From NCBI GenBank assembly GCA_009823395.1, contig CM020513.1:14536001-14600000 (forward strand): a DNA stretch of 64,000 bases. The letters run 5' to 3'. How positions within the stretch are numbered: the stretch's first letter is position 1; the number at the start of each line of letters is the position of its first letter. This stretch comes from Thamnaconus septentrionalis (Eukaryota > Chordata > Actinopteri > Tetraodontiformes > Monacanthidae). Position numbers and translations under genes: made by a program. The notes under the pieces were generated by a model that did no database searches, was not told the origin of the DNA, and saw only the letters and a list, made by a program, of their open reading frames with translations. Shown in pieces: positions 1 through 63,966 of this stretch.

Positions 1-295
1 CTGGAGCTGATGGAGCGAGGGCGCAGCGTGGTGCGACTGTCAGAGTACATCTACCTGCTGCTGCACCGTGGCCGGCAGGGCGACGAGAGCCTGGAGAACA
101 CGGACTCGGCGCCGGCTTCGGCTCCGTCCTCCGCCACGGCGTCCGGACTCACAACCCCTCCGCCGCCGCCCTCCACCAAGTCGCCCTCCCGGCCCGGAGC
201 CACACCCGGGAGCACTGCCTACGCCAAGCCTCTGCTGTGCCAGCCGGTCATGCTGCAGTGGAGGAAAGATGTCATGGTGCACTTTGTGGTGCCAG
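1..295 (+). CDS. b4galnt4: b4galnt4 coding exon (first in window, 5' end off the edge)
   Basis: Reading frame 1 is open from the first base. It encodes a stretch with a long Ser/Pro/Thr/Ala linker and the start of the catalytic domain. The donor GT is at 296-297 and splits a Val codon (phase 1). The frame would stay open past the donor to about 333, but the family sequence continues only if spliced to 422. Confidence 0.85.
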
Positions 296-495
296 GTCAG
301 TCAGGGAGTTCATCTGTGTTCATAAGACAATAATAAGACTCTAGTCTGTGCGTCAGGTTCGTCTTTGTTATGATTGTAAATCTCTGCGGAGATTCACTTC
401 CTGCTCGCTGTCGTCCTTCAGTGAAGAACCAGGCTCGCTGGGTGCAGCAGTTCATCTCCGACATGGAGGACCTCCACCGCCAGACCAAGGACGAC

Positions 496-527
<32 letters not shown>

Positions 528-3127
528 CGAAGACATGGACGTGGAGCAGGCGCTCAGCGAGAGCAGCGTGCCGAGGTGAGTGTCCAAGACACAAACTTTC
601 ATTAAAAAATATGTTATGATGTGTATGACCTTTATTTACCCAGGCAAGCAATTAAGAACAGATTTTTTATTTACAAATGCAGCCTGAACAAAGAGCAAAG
701 GCTCTTTGGAAGTTTATGGCTTTTCAGGCAGAAATATGCTTTTGTAAATGTTTTTATTTTGTTCTTTTGCCACAGATATGAGTATCTACGCAGGGAAGGA
801 AACTTTGAGCGCTCAGCGGGACTGCAGATTGGAGTGGACACCATCGAGGTCAGAGACACAAACAAACACACACACACACAACAGCAGCAGCAGTGTGTGA
901 GCCGGCAGGCAGAACCAGTTCCGCCACTCTCGCTGTCCGAATGACCTTGACTGACTGATGGACGGCCAGAAAGAACACTCATGCATAATGAATAGATGAG
1001 CACCAGGCTGCTCCGTCAAGGCCGTGGATCTCGCCCTCGTCTGCAAGCGACGGCTCCTCCTGCTCGCCGTCAGGGGGGGAAATCGCTCTCTTCTGCCACG
1101 CGCACCGCAGCTGTCGCATTTATTCCCTCTCGCAGGTTATTTGTGTTGTGCATCTGCGCGCCTTCACACCACCAGCTTTCAATCACAGGTGCTTCCTGTT
1201 GCTTTAACATAGACATCGGCACAACACAGACATGGTTTTCTGGATCTTGTGCCACAAACTGCAGATTTTGGACCTGCCAGTTACTACCACCTCACAGCCA
1301 TGAGCAACACCAGCACCGGCAACAATATTTTGCTGTTTGAATTTTCTTTAACTCCAAAGCACAAACCCTAACCCTAACCCAGACTTGTGCAGCATGTCGC
1401 ATTTATTCCCTCTCACAGGTTATTTGTGTTGTGCGTCTGCGCGCCTTCACACCTCACTCGGTGCCTGTCTTTCTATCACACTCGTGCACGGAAGCGTGCA
1501 CACCCACCCACTGAGGGCCACGGAGCTTGTGGAAATGCGGACCGACGTTGATCCGCAGGCTGAGTGTCGGCGCTGTCACGGTGGGATGACAGCGCTGTCA
1601 CTCCAGCCTGGATGACCTGCAGGCTCTTAGAAGCGGAAGACGGGCGCTGTGATGCTGAGCCCAGTCTTCTCCGCTGCCTTTAATCCCGGATTCCCACATT
1701 AGCTGATTGTAAGTGTCTGCTCCAGTAGACACAAATACGCGCCGGCTCAGCTGCGAAACTCATCCCCCGAAACTTTCTTCTCACAAATAATTGATTGCTC
1801 CAACTTTTGTGTTTGCCCTCATGGCAAGGAGGCACAGGGAATAAGTTCAAATGGAGAAGTGGTTGTTGGGTTCAAGGGCGTGTCAAGGTTAAAATTAAAT
1901 ATTACTTTTATTTTACGAAAAACTGTGATGGAAACACAGCTGGAGATGCACTGGAGATCTTGAACTTGCGTTGTGGTTCACCTCCTCCTGCAGGACAGCC
2001 ACAGCATCGTGTTCCTGTGCGACCTGCACATCCACTTCCCTCTCAACATTTTGGAGAGCATCAGGAAGCACTGCGTGGAGGGACGCCTTGCCTTCGCGCC
2101 CATCGTCATGAGACTCGGCTGCGGCAGCTCGCCACAGGAGCCCGATGGTAAGACGCTCACACGACCCGGACATTGAGACGCCTGTCACTCCTCAGAGAGA
2201 TGGGAGCAGGTTCCAGTCGCCTCTTTTGACTTTTCTTTCTTTCTTGTCTTCCAGGCTACTGGGAGGTCAATGGCTTCGGCCTGTTTGGGATCTATAAGTC
2301 TGATTTTGAAAAGATTGGTGGCATGAACACGGAGGAATTCAAAGACCGCTGGGGTGGAGAGGACTGGGAGCTTCTGGACAGGTAGCCGAGGAAACAAGCA
2401 GACCTCAATGAGAGTGCTATGCAGCAGTACCTTCAGTTCCTCTCTAACTTACTCTAATTAATGTAGCTGTTTTATACTGCTCTGATACTGAGCATTTACA
2501 TAATGGAAACAAAATCTCATTGTGATGTGCTAATTGCTGTGACACTAAAGACTATTATTCTATGAAAGACTCCAGCAAGCCTTGGTAGAAAATAGATCAT
2601 TGTTGCAGCTCAGATGCAGACAGAAAAAAAATCCTGATTCAAACAATGATGACAAAAATTAATAAATGCAAAATAGAAGTAGACAAGGCGATGAACATCT
2701 AGCAAAGCTTTAATAGAAAATATCTCATTTAGTTGGAGGGAATTCAGGTTGGCGAAGTCGCTGTTCAATGGCTTGGTTCAATTATAAATAAATCTGATTA
2801 TTCCAGATTGAATTCTAATGCACTTTACGATATCTCGGATCTCTCCGAGTTATTACGTTTCTTTTTTTTTTTTTACGATTGACAAAAGTCAAAAATGTTG
2901 TACTTCAGCTCATCATGTTGTCGTATTTTTCCTAAGCTACCTAACCTAGTTCTAAAATTATCAAAGTATAAGCACACCTTTAACCCAGTTTTTCCTCCCT
3001 CTCTCCATGCAGGGTCCTGCAGAACGGTTTGGAGGTTGAGAGACTGCGCCTGCGCAACTTTTTTCACTACTACCACTCCAAGCGAGGCATGTGGAACGCC
3101 CAAAACAAAAAGACCACAAAGGGATAG
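1..3127 (+). CDS. b4galnt4: Beta-1,4-N-acetylgalactosaminyltransferase, B4GALNT3/4 family, C-terminal half (partial, 6 exons)
   Basis: Joined exons 1-295, 422-575, 776-848, 1994-2147, 2255-2381 and 3013-3127 give 305 codons plus TAG with all phases consistent; the start lies upstream of the window. The family transfers GalNAc in beta-1,4 linkage to terminal GlcNAc (LacdiNAc) in the Golgi lumen. Visible landmarks, numbered from the window edge: a Ser/Pro/Thr-rich linker (about 30-75), the start of the CHGN-type catalytic domain at MVHFVVPVKNQ (about 92), a DxD-like metal-binding site DLH (184-186) and the acceptor-site motif [11 protein letters not shown] (258-268) typical of the beta4 transferases. 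The tail ends [11 protein letters not shown] plus a short Lys-rich stretch. The transmembrane anchor and PA14 region are outside the window. B4GALNT4 is preferred over B4GALNT3 by general resemblance and because human B4GALNT4 and ABTB2 share chromosome arm 11p; the paralogue cannot be excluded. Confidence 0.88.
422..575 (+). CDS. b4galnt4: b4galnt4 coding exon
   Basis: The acceptor AG is at 420-421 and the donor GT at 576-577. The exon encodes the segment [18 protein letters not shown] onward, a nucleotide-sugar transferase fold strand-helix-strand ending in [13 protein letters not shown]. It is followed by an intron of 200 bp. Confidence 0.9.
776..848 (+). CDS. b4galnt4: b4galnt4 coding exon
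   Basis: The acceptor CACAG ends at 775 and the donor GT is at 849-850. It encodes [20 protein letters not shown], matching the conserved FxRxxGL motif of CHGN-family transferases. An imperfect CA/CAG microsatellite lies just inside the following intron (about 858-893). Confidence 0.9.
1112..1170 (+). repeat. Direct repeat, copy 1
   Basis: Begins TGTCGCATTTATTCCCTCT and ends CCTTCACACC. It pairs with 1395-1453 at two mismatches (CGCAGG against CACAGG, GCATCTG against GCGTCTG). Confidence 0.85.
1364..1380 (+). repeat. Short interstitial telomere-type repeat
   Basis: AACCCTAACCCTAACCC, nearly three CCCTAA hexamers. Its orientation is opposite to the TTAGGG-bearing array in abtb2 intron 8. Confidence 0.9.
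1395..1453 (+). repeat. Direct repeat, copy 2
   Basis: Second copy of the 59-bp segment, starting 15 bp after the CCCTAA run at 1364-1380. Confidence 0.85.
1994..2147 (+). CDS. b4galnt4: b4galnt4 coding exon with DxD-like site
   Basis: The acceptor TGCAG ends at 1993 and the donor GT is at 2148-2149. It encodes [20 protein letters not shown] and the following strand [11 protein letters not shown]. The Asp-Leu-His triad occupies the place of the DxD metal-binding motif in this family. Confidence 0.92.
2255..2381 (+). CDS. b4galnt4: b4galnt4 coding exon with [11 protein letters not shown] motif
   Basis: The acceptor CCAG ends at 2254 and the donor is GT at 2382-2383. It encodes [18 protein letters not shown], then the [11 protein letters not shown] motif that closes the donor/acceptor site in beta4-type galactosyl- and GalNAc-transferases. 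The Asp-Arg codon is completed in the next exon. Confidence 0.93.
3013..3127 (+). CDS. b4galnt4: b4galnt4 terminal coding exon
   Basis: The acceptor GCAG ends at 3012. The exon encodes [20 protein letters not shown] and the conserved C-terminal YYHSKRGMW, then a Lys-rich tail and TAG at 3125-3127. The remainder of the exon is 3' UTR. Confidence 0.92.
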
Positions 3128-5030
3128 CTTGTGGTGGACAACAGCGACCCTGCCGGCACATCCACTGGGTGTCACCTGTGAGACACCTGTGGGAGCTCAC
3201 TGCCTGCCTGGACTCTCTTTCCTTTCTTCAGAGACAGGCTCCATACAGAGCGCCTCTGGTTCTTCATCGATCGGTCTCGCTCACTCGCCAGTTAGAGAAA
3301 AAGGAATTTTGAACTCTGCAAGCGAGCCGCTGGGACCGACGGTGATCAGGTTGCCTCACAGACTGAGCTACTGTGCAGAGAGGAGACGTACTTTTCATTG
3401 TCCTTCTCTCTGTTCTCTTTGGTGCAATGTTTTCAGACAGAAGAGGGTGCAGCTTTTCGTGTGTGTGCGGACGGTATGTATGGATGTTTCTGCTTACGTG
3501 TGTGTGCCCGTGTGTGTGCGTGTGCTTACGGTGATGGGAAGCACCTTTTTTCTTTTCCTCTTTTTCTAACACGGAGATGTGAAGACCACCTAAGAGAACC
3601 TTTTTTTTTTTTCTAACAGCTCTCACGGGAGCCTTATAGAATGTGTCAACATGTTTTTCAGCTAGTTGCAGACATGGTGACGTAGCTGAAGAAGAGAAAC
3701 TGTCTTTGGTAAAATAAGTATTTCTAAATACATCAACTTTTACCTGTTGGATATTGTTAAAAAAAAAAAAGGAAGGCCCTGATATGAGGAAAGATATGGT
3801 AGAAATTAATCAGAAATCTGGCCAATTGTCATGTTAATATAGCCAATTTGCCCCCCTTTTCTTTATCTCTATGCTTTTCAATGATTATTTGTGTCTACTT
3901 AAACATCCGTCCTATCTTAACTGTCTATTGCTACTACTGGTTCCTTTAATAATGCTACTGATCTGGATTAACTTAAATTTATTACAAGATGGAGCAGTTT
4001 TATTTATATTAGAATGCCCCTAATTTCATCCAAGTCTAAAAAAAAAAATGATTTAAGCTGCCATTTTCTTTTAGCACTGAGGTTTTTTTTGTTTTTTGTT
4101 TTTTTTCACACGTTTACATCTTTTAAACTCTACTGACTTTGACTCTCTGCTGCCAACAACAACCCAAAACTTCTAGAGGAACAGATTTGGGGAATGGAAT
4201 ATATGATATGTTGTATTTAAACTCCGCTGTAATGGGGAGTGCTTAGTTTGCAGCAGCTCTGGAGCTCTTCTTTTGAGCATAAATAAAAACGCAGTCCAGA
4301 AGGGAGACCAGTTCACAATGCGACAAAGCGAGGCTGTGTCACAAAACGTGTGCCTTTTTCAGGGTTTGGCTGCGGGCAGTTATTAAGCTAATGACAAAGA
4401 TTACAGGGACAGACAAGCATAGAAATTTATCTGCAGTCTATAACATTACTGTAAAAGCAAATACACTGTTAAGGAAAGGAAATATGGATCTCTAACATAG
4501 ATTATAGATGTATAGGTGTTTTGTCACTGCAGAAGCAGAGGCGACTGATGCTTAAAAGCCAGTTACCCTGTTGGTGAGATAGATGGAGATGGTATTGTTG
4601 ACGAAAAATGAAAACAGTGGGTTTAGATTCTTCCTATTATCATTGGTTTTCCTCTGTTTATCCTACATGGTACTTCTACTGATATTATCGGACATTGGCT
4701 TGAGGATGAAGGGTTGGACGTGGACGAAGTCAAACATCTATCAGTGACTGTATGATTGTTAAAATGTCCTTCAAGACCCTTATTTGCCTCTGCAGGAAAA
4801 AGGTCTATACTGTCGGTCATTTTACACTGTCATGGAAATATTCATATATATATAATTATATATATGAAAATCAAAAAATATATAACTATGAAAATTGAAA
4901 ATAGGAGTATATGTTCTGAGGTAATTTCTGTGAAATTGTTTTGTAGAGAAAAAGGTTTTAAGAATGTATTGTATTTTTATTTTATTTTGTTGTTTTTTGC
5001 AAATAAACTTTTATGCTTATGTCAATGTAT
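3128..5030 (+). other. b4galnt4: b4galnt4 3' UTR (probable)
   Basis: This is an AT-rich stretch with homopolymer runs and no coding potential. Candidate AATAAA signals lie at 4282-4287 and 5002-5007. The second is followed by a T-rich stretch at 5031-5039 and is the more likely end. The exact cleavage site is not determined. Confidence 0.6.
5002..5007 (+). promoter_or_regulatory. b4galnt4: Candidate poly(A) signal of b4galnt4
   Basis: AATAAA about 1.9 kb after the stop codon, with T-rich sequence just downstream. An alternative AATAAA is at 4282-4287. Confidence 0.5.
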
Positions 5031-6700
5031 TTTTTTTCAGTCGGACTTTTATTTCCCCACAGTCTGTCCGTATTATATCGATATACCCACGACAAGGGGG
5101 AGGGGAGAATCAGTTCTCTATCTGACCACTTGGTGGTGCCACACCCATAGACACACAATGTCATGCAGCGTTTTCGTGTCTGGAAACTTCTGGTTAAAAT
5201 AAAAATAAGATTATTGCATTTCTTTAAAAAATTACAAATTTCAAAGTGAATATGTTTAATATAGTATAAATTTAAATCATAAACTTTGTATTTCTAAAAC
5301 TGACTGAGGGGGATAATATGTGAATTTTACAGCCTTAAGATTATTCACAGAAAAGAAAAGAACAGACACATCAGTCCTGTTACAAGTCAACGAGTTGTAT
5401 CAGAAGCCAGATTAGGAAATGTTCTGCTCTAATGCACTTAAACTGTGAATGCAAAACAAACAATGATATCATGTTGGAAGTCTTTCTTCAACAGCTCTGC
5501 TTTTCCTCTCGAAGGCTGACCTCGCAGTTACCTACTCGACTGATCACATATCACATATCACATCCATTGTGCACTGTGACCAACGCAGAGAGGAAAGCAG
5601 AAAATCACCGCACTGCCATTGTTTTTTTCGTGACCACATGTAATCATTAGCAGAGACCTTTTTGTGTTAAATTGTTGGCCCCTTTCTCGGTGTCTCACTG
5701 TGCTCCAGGTGGCAGACGCTGGCTCAGCATCTGTCAGACCATGAGGTAACGCAACAGCCACACAAGGTCCTGGTGAGACATTCACTTACCTCCTCTTCTG
5801 ACCAGTGACGAGCAGCACAAAAGAGGGAGGGGAAGAGGGGTGACTGGAGTGGAAGTTTTACTGTGTGTTTCCACTGCAGCCTCATTCAGATGTTTTTCGC
5901 CTTAGGGCCATTATGAAATAGTCTTGGACATTCTCCCAACAGACACACCCTACCTGTGTGCGTGATTGCTGAGTGATGAGAAGCAGGTAGTCACAGGCCT
6001 CATCAGCAGTGTTTGCTTTGTGTGGCATGTGCCTCTTGCTCTGTCAAACCAGAAATAACAAAGAGGAGCCACAAGTGATCTAGTAGTGTTGCACATGAGG
6101 ATTTATGTAAAGTTTGTTTTTAAACAAGACCTTCCGCTCTCTGTGCATTTTCCCAGCCGAGAAGGTGAATGAGCACAAAATAATGGGCTAGGTATTCAGA
6201 AACATGAGTGAAAAAAACGTGTCTTTGTGACATAGTAACCATATATGTTGGTTTACATGCTTCTAAAAAACACCCAAACTGAAACTGACTTAAACCTTTG
6301 AGCCATATGGACAAAAGTCAACAAACTCCACCCTGCATGCCATCCGCAAGATATTTCCCAGCTCAGTGGTGTTGACAGCAGGTGAGACTATTGTGTTAAA
6401 GGCAGGAAGAATCAGGAGTCGACACACAAGATAACTAAAGTTTATAGCTGCTCCTGCTGGCCACAGAAGAGCCGCTCCTACTGCAAGAATTTTACAGGAT
6501 CATTATTATGTTAGAAGGGTTGACTTTATTTTTTTGAATGATATGAATATATTGCACTGTGGACCAAAGAAACATGCCAATAAAAACGTTTAGGAAGCAA
6601 CAATGTAGAAAACAAACAAAAATAGCGCCACAAGTTGAGGGTAATTCAATTTTTGAGTTGAGAAAAGTAATTTCACTCCTTCTCCATGTCCCGGTGAGGA
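5031..6700. other. Intergenic region between b4galnt4 and abtb2
   Basis: About 1.7 kb with no ORF, RNA gene or mobile element that I can support. It is AT-rich to about 6660 and becomes GC-rich toward the abtb2 promoter. Confidence 0.6.
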
Positions 6701-6714
6701 ATGTCATCAAAGTG

Positions 6715-6790
6715 AGCTGTGATTGGCTATGCAAATCTAAATGGTCTCCTGATTGGTTACTCTCTCCGTTTCGGGTTGTCACTCAGCGCT
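6715..6790 (+). promoter_or_regulatory. abtb2: Probable abtb2 proximal promoter: two inverted CCAAT boxes and an octamer
   Basis: GATTGG occurs at 6721-6726 and again at 6751-6756, that is two inverted CCAAT boxes 30 bp apart. A perfect octamer ATGCAAAT lies between them at 6729-6736. NF-Y binds CCAAT and POU factors bind the octamer; both are typical of TATA-less promoters. The sequence downstream is GC/CpG-rich and leads into the abtb2 5' leader. Direct reading supports the motifs; their use as a promoter is inferred. Confidence 0.6.
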
Positions 6791-7115
6791 GGTCCCTCCT
6801 CCCTCACATCTGCAACTCGAACTCAGACGGTTCGTGGTCGAACAGCGGGACGGCAGCGGGACAAGGTGCTCCCGGACTTTGTCAGCAGTTCGCTACTGTA
6901 ACTGAGACCACGCTTGACTTCCTTCACCGAACGGAATCAGCTCTGACTCGTATTTTGAAACAGGAGGGAGTGTCGTGTTTGGAGAAGGGACGCGGACGCC
7001 GGAGTGAAGTTTTAAATCCCTGCGCCGCACTGGGAAGAAGAAGAAGAAGAAGAAGAAAGTGAGTCCCTGCTACTTCAGATAACGCAGCCGGGCGCCTTAT
7101 CAGCGGCGCTGTTTG

Positions 7116-7208
7116 ATGAGTCTGACTGAATGTAGTTTTGCTGACGGGATTCGTTTCATCCGCTGTGCTCATGTGTGGCGTCGCTGCCCTGCTCGGAACT
7201 CTGTTTAG
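7116..7208 (+). other. Upstream ORF in abtb2 leader (30 codons)
   Basis: ATG at 7116 reads 30 codons to TAG at 7206-7208. It counts only if the leader is transcribed unspliced. It overlaps the second uORF in another frame. Confidence 0.4.
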
Positions 7209-7239
7209 CGGCATGACCGACAAGTGCCGCGCCGTGTAA
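7171..7239 (+). other. Upstream ORF in abtb2 leader (22 codons)
   Basis: ATG at 7171, with an in-frame second ATG at 7213, ends at TAA 7237-7239, about 160 bases before the main ATG. This spacing would permit reinitiation. Confidence 0.4.
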
Positions 7240-7398
7240 CCAGTTCGTCCAGCTCGGCGGAGTTTCGGCTGCTGCTGCGCTGCGGGGACCTGCTGAGGAG
7301 GTTCCTGAGGAGGTTCCTGAGGAGGTTCCTGTCCCCAAGAGCACCTCAAAACCGAGACACACACACACACACACACACAGAGTTCACAGCCAGTCACC

Positions 7399-61330
<53,932 letters not shown>

Positions 61331-62195
61331 GAGAGCAGCAGGACGAGTGAGCAGAAGCAGGCAGCTGGAGCTTCGTCCCTGAACTGACCGGGAGGAGAGC
61401 GGGAGGAGCGGTCTTACAGGTTTCGACCGAGCTCCCCCCCTCCTCCCAACATCGGATCCATGAGACACATCAGTGAGATTTTTTTTTTTGCCGTGAAGAT
61501 TTTTTCTCTCTTTGTCTCTCCGTGGACATTTCATATTTTGTGCCCAGCGATCCGTCTTCAGTCGCTGAGGCAAAAAATGAGAGCGTGGTGTCGAAAAAGC
61601 TGTAATGTAAGAAGCAACAGATGTACGCAACAAGTGGCGACGCTCAATGGTGAAACATCATTGCCCCCTGGTGGACAATGCTGGAAGAGACTGAATCAAG
61701 TGAGGAGGCCTTGCTGGAATTTGGGCTTTGACTGATGATGCAGACTGGAAGGAAAGAAGTCGTGAGGACCTCAAGCCTCGATTTCAATTTTGGATAAACA
61801 AGTTTACTTTTTTTTAAGAAAACAAAACAAAAAAAATGAATCAGTACCTTTGAAAGAAAAATATGAGCAGAGAAAAAGAGACACTCCAGAGTGGGATGGA
61901 CATTTTCTATTTAAACAAAGACACAAAAAAGATGTGAGAGTATTTATCAGGGTGTTCCCTTTTATTGTGTTATTCCTTTTTTAATCTTAAACAAATTATT
62001 AATATTATTGTTAAACTATTACTGTAGCTGTTGTTCTTTTGTTTTGTTTTTTCCAGGCACACTCTTAACAGTTAACTGAGCTCTGTATGCTGAGTTTTGA
62101 TGCTTGTGAGCAGGTATAGCAGTCAATTTTCAACATTAGGTTTGGAATCATTCATGCTGAATAATATAATAAACCTGGAAAAGTTTTACAACTTG
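61331..62195 (+). other. abtb2: abtb2 3' UTR (probable)
   Basis: Non-coding, AT-rich toward its end. The AATAAA at 62168-62173 is followed 20-40 bases later by a GT/G-rich stretch (about 62194-62220), the usual arrangement of a cleavage and polyadenylation site. Confidence 0.65.
62168..62173 (+). promoter_or_regulatory. abtb2: Probable abtb2 poly(A) signal
   Basis: AATAAA with a downstream GT-repeat/G-run element; about 840 bases after the stop codon. Confidence 0.65.
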
Positions 62196-62476
62196 TGTGT
62201 GTGTGTGTGTGGGGTGGGGGGATCTGTGAGGATTTTTTTCTGTATGTGGGACTTTGCAGTAACTCATCAGGAATCCAAGACCAATCACCAGACTTCAGGA
62301 CGTGGAATTAAAAAACTGTTTTCTTTCAAGTCTCACTTTCAGAAGCGTCGTCACACTTAAACACCGGAAGCAACAAATTCTCCTTTGAAACATTGCAGAC
62401 TTGAGGGTGAAGCCGACACCAAGCCTAACATTACCCGGCACGCAAGGAAACAACCAGCACGTCATAACTTAATGAG

Positions 62477-62482
62477 TTTATT
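62477..62482 (-). promoter_or_regulatory. Possible poly(A) signal of a convergent gene
   Basis: TTTATT on + reads AATAAA on the minus strand, about 300 bases past the abtb2 poly(A) signal. It matters only if a minus-strand gene lies to the right of the window. Confidence 0.25.
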
Positions 62483-62837
62483 TGTTTCAGCACTGAAGAT
62501 GCTCACAGTTATTTTATAGAGGGATTACATCAGTCCGTTTTTTTTTTGTTCCTGCTCTTGTCAGAAGAACCACTCTGGACCTCAGAATCGCTTGACGTCC
62601 TCGGTGCTGCCAGCTTCCCGTTGCAGAAAACATAAAGGAGGATGAACAACAGGGTATTGCTTTGTGTTTGTGTACTGACGTCCCCCCCTTCGCTGTGCCT
62701 CTTTCACCGACGGGCAGACTGGGCCCGGACCGCTCGCCGGGCCTCGCAGAGAGAGAGGTGCAGAGCAAAGGAAGGCTAGAAGAGGAAGCATCGCTCCCAA
62801 GCTCTGTGCACAAAGATCAAAAGGAGGAGGACGGAAC

Positions 62838-62871
62838 GAGGAGGAGGAGGAGGAGGAGGAGGAGGAGGAGG
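62838..62871 (+). repeat. (GAG)n trinucleotide repeat
   Basis: About 11 units, continuing into GTGGAGGTGGGGGTGGGGGT. All-purine strand. Confidence 0.95.
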
Positions 62872-63215
62872 TGGAGGTGGGGGTGGGGGTTAAAACCAAG
62901 GCCAGAAATAAAAACAAAAACGGGGTAGAAAGAAAGAGGACTGGGGGGGGGGGGGGTTCAAACATCGAAAGAGGTTGTTTGGTGGCGAGAGGATCGATGA
63001 AGGCTGAGAGGGAGGAGGGGGGGGGGGGGTTGGCATGGGACATGAACACTAAAAGCCATGCAAAGAAAAGCTCGTGTCTGACATGCACACAGCAATACAA
63101 GCTAAAAGCGTAGAGCAGGAATCCCCAGCGAAGGTTGAGAAGACAATCAACCCCCCCAACGGCTTCTTTTTTCTGTCTATTTACAAAGAGGAGAAGTGGA
63201 AGTGGGAGCTGCTGG

Positions 63216-63270
63216 CCTCCTCCTCCTCCTCCTCCTCCTCCTCCTCCTCCTCCTCCTCCTCCTCCTCCTC
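63216..63270 (+). repeat. (CCT)n trinucleotide repeat
   Basis: About 18 perfect units, complementary to the (GAG)n tract 345 bp upstream. Confidence 0.97.
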
Positions 63271-63940
63271 AGTTCTGGCCTACAAGCACAATAATATGAA
63301 ACTGACAAATATCAATAGAAGAGCATATTCCCTCTCCAAAAAGAGGCTAAAGTCTACATTCTTAAATTACTGGTAAATATCCCCCCCTCCCCTCCCCCGC
63401 AAAGAGTTCCCACAAGCCCTCTCTCTCTCCCCCCTCCCCTCCCCCCTTCTCCCCCCCAGTAGGAGAGAACTTGTGAGTCGCAGATCACATAAAATTCAGA
63501 CCCAAAAAAAAAACAAACAAAAAAAAAAAAAAACGCTTGTTTTTCTTCTTCAAATGTTACCCCGTTATACGAACACACAAGAGGGTAATAAATAACATTC
63601 AACGGACCCGACAGCTTTGTTCATATAAATAGCCAAGTTATAATAATAATAAATTAGGAACTCAAAACGGTGAGATGAACAAACGCGAATAAATTAAAGG
63701 ACATAAAATACAAAAATATCCACAGTTGCATTTATCACACGGTCATTATTGTTGTCATGGTTCTTTTTTTTTTGTAGTGGTTGTCGTCGCTCCTCTGACT
63801 CCTACTGCTGGTATGAGAGACTGTAAGACGGAGGGATGGATGGGAAAGCAAAGACAAACTGCGGCGGATGGAGACAGACGGGAAGGTTTGGATGGTCGCT
63901 TCGCTTTGGACTGAACAGAGATAGAAATGATGGCGCGGAG

Positions 63941-63966
63941 GAGAAGAAAAGAAAAGAAAAGAAAAG
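63941..63966 (+). repeat. (AAAAG)n repeat
   Basis: About five purine-only pentanucleotide units. Confidence 0.9.

Larger units (their letters stand above)
849..1993 (+). other. b4galnt4: Intron of b4galnt4 holding a 59-bp direct duplication and three telomere-type hexamers
   Basis: This 1,145-bp intron contains two near-identical 59-bp segments (1112-1170 and 1395-1453, two mismatches by eye) that start 283 bp apart. Three CCCTAA units (1364-1380) sit between them. Nothing coding is seen. Confidence 0.7.
6800..7398 (+). other. abtb2: abtb2 5' leader (probable 5' UTR)
   Basis: CpG-rich sequence between the promoter motifs and the ATG. It contains a GAA repeat (about 7036-7057), three tandem copies of a 12-bp GAGGAGGTTCCT-type unit (about 7295-7331) and a CA repeat (about 7357-7379). 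Short upstream ORFs are present. AAAGTGAGT at about 7056-7064 is a weak possible splice donor, so a non-coding first exon cannot be excluded. Confidence 0.5.

Noticed and set aside
2895..3569. 224-codon plus-strand frame overlapping the last b4galnt4 exon
   Set aside because: It is an out-of-frame shadow of the terminal exon and 3' UTR. The family protein is in another frame and ends at 3127.
6559..7062. 167-codon plus-strand frame upstream of abtb2
   Set aside because: It spans the promoter motifs and ends in the GAA repeat. Its composition is not protein-like and no homology is recognised.
62582..63100. 172-codon minus-strand frame downstream of abtb2
   Set aside because: Dominated by Ser and Pro runs from the (GAG)n tract and C runs; no recognisable domain. 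At most it is UTR of an unseen convergent gene.
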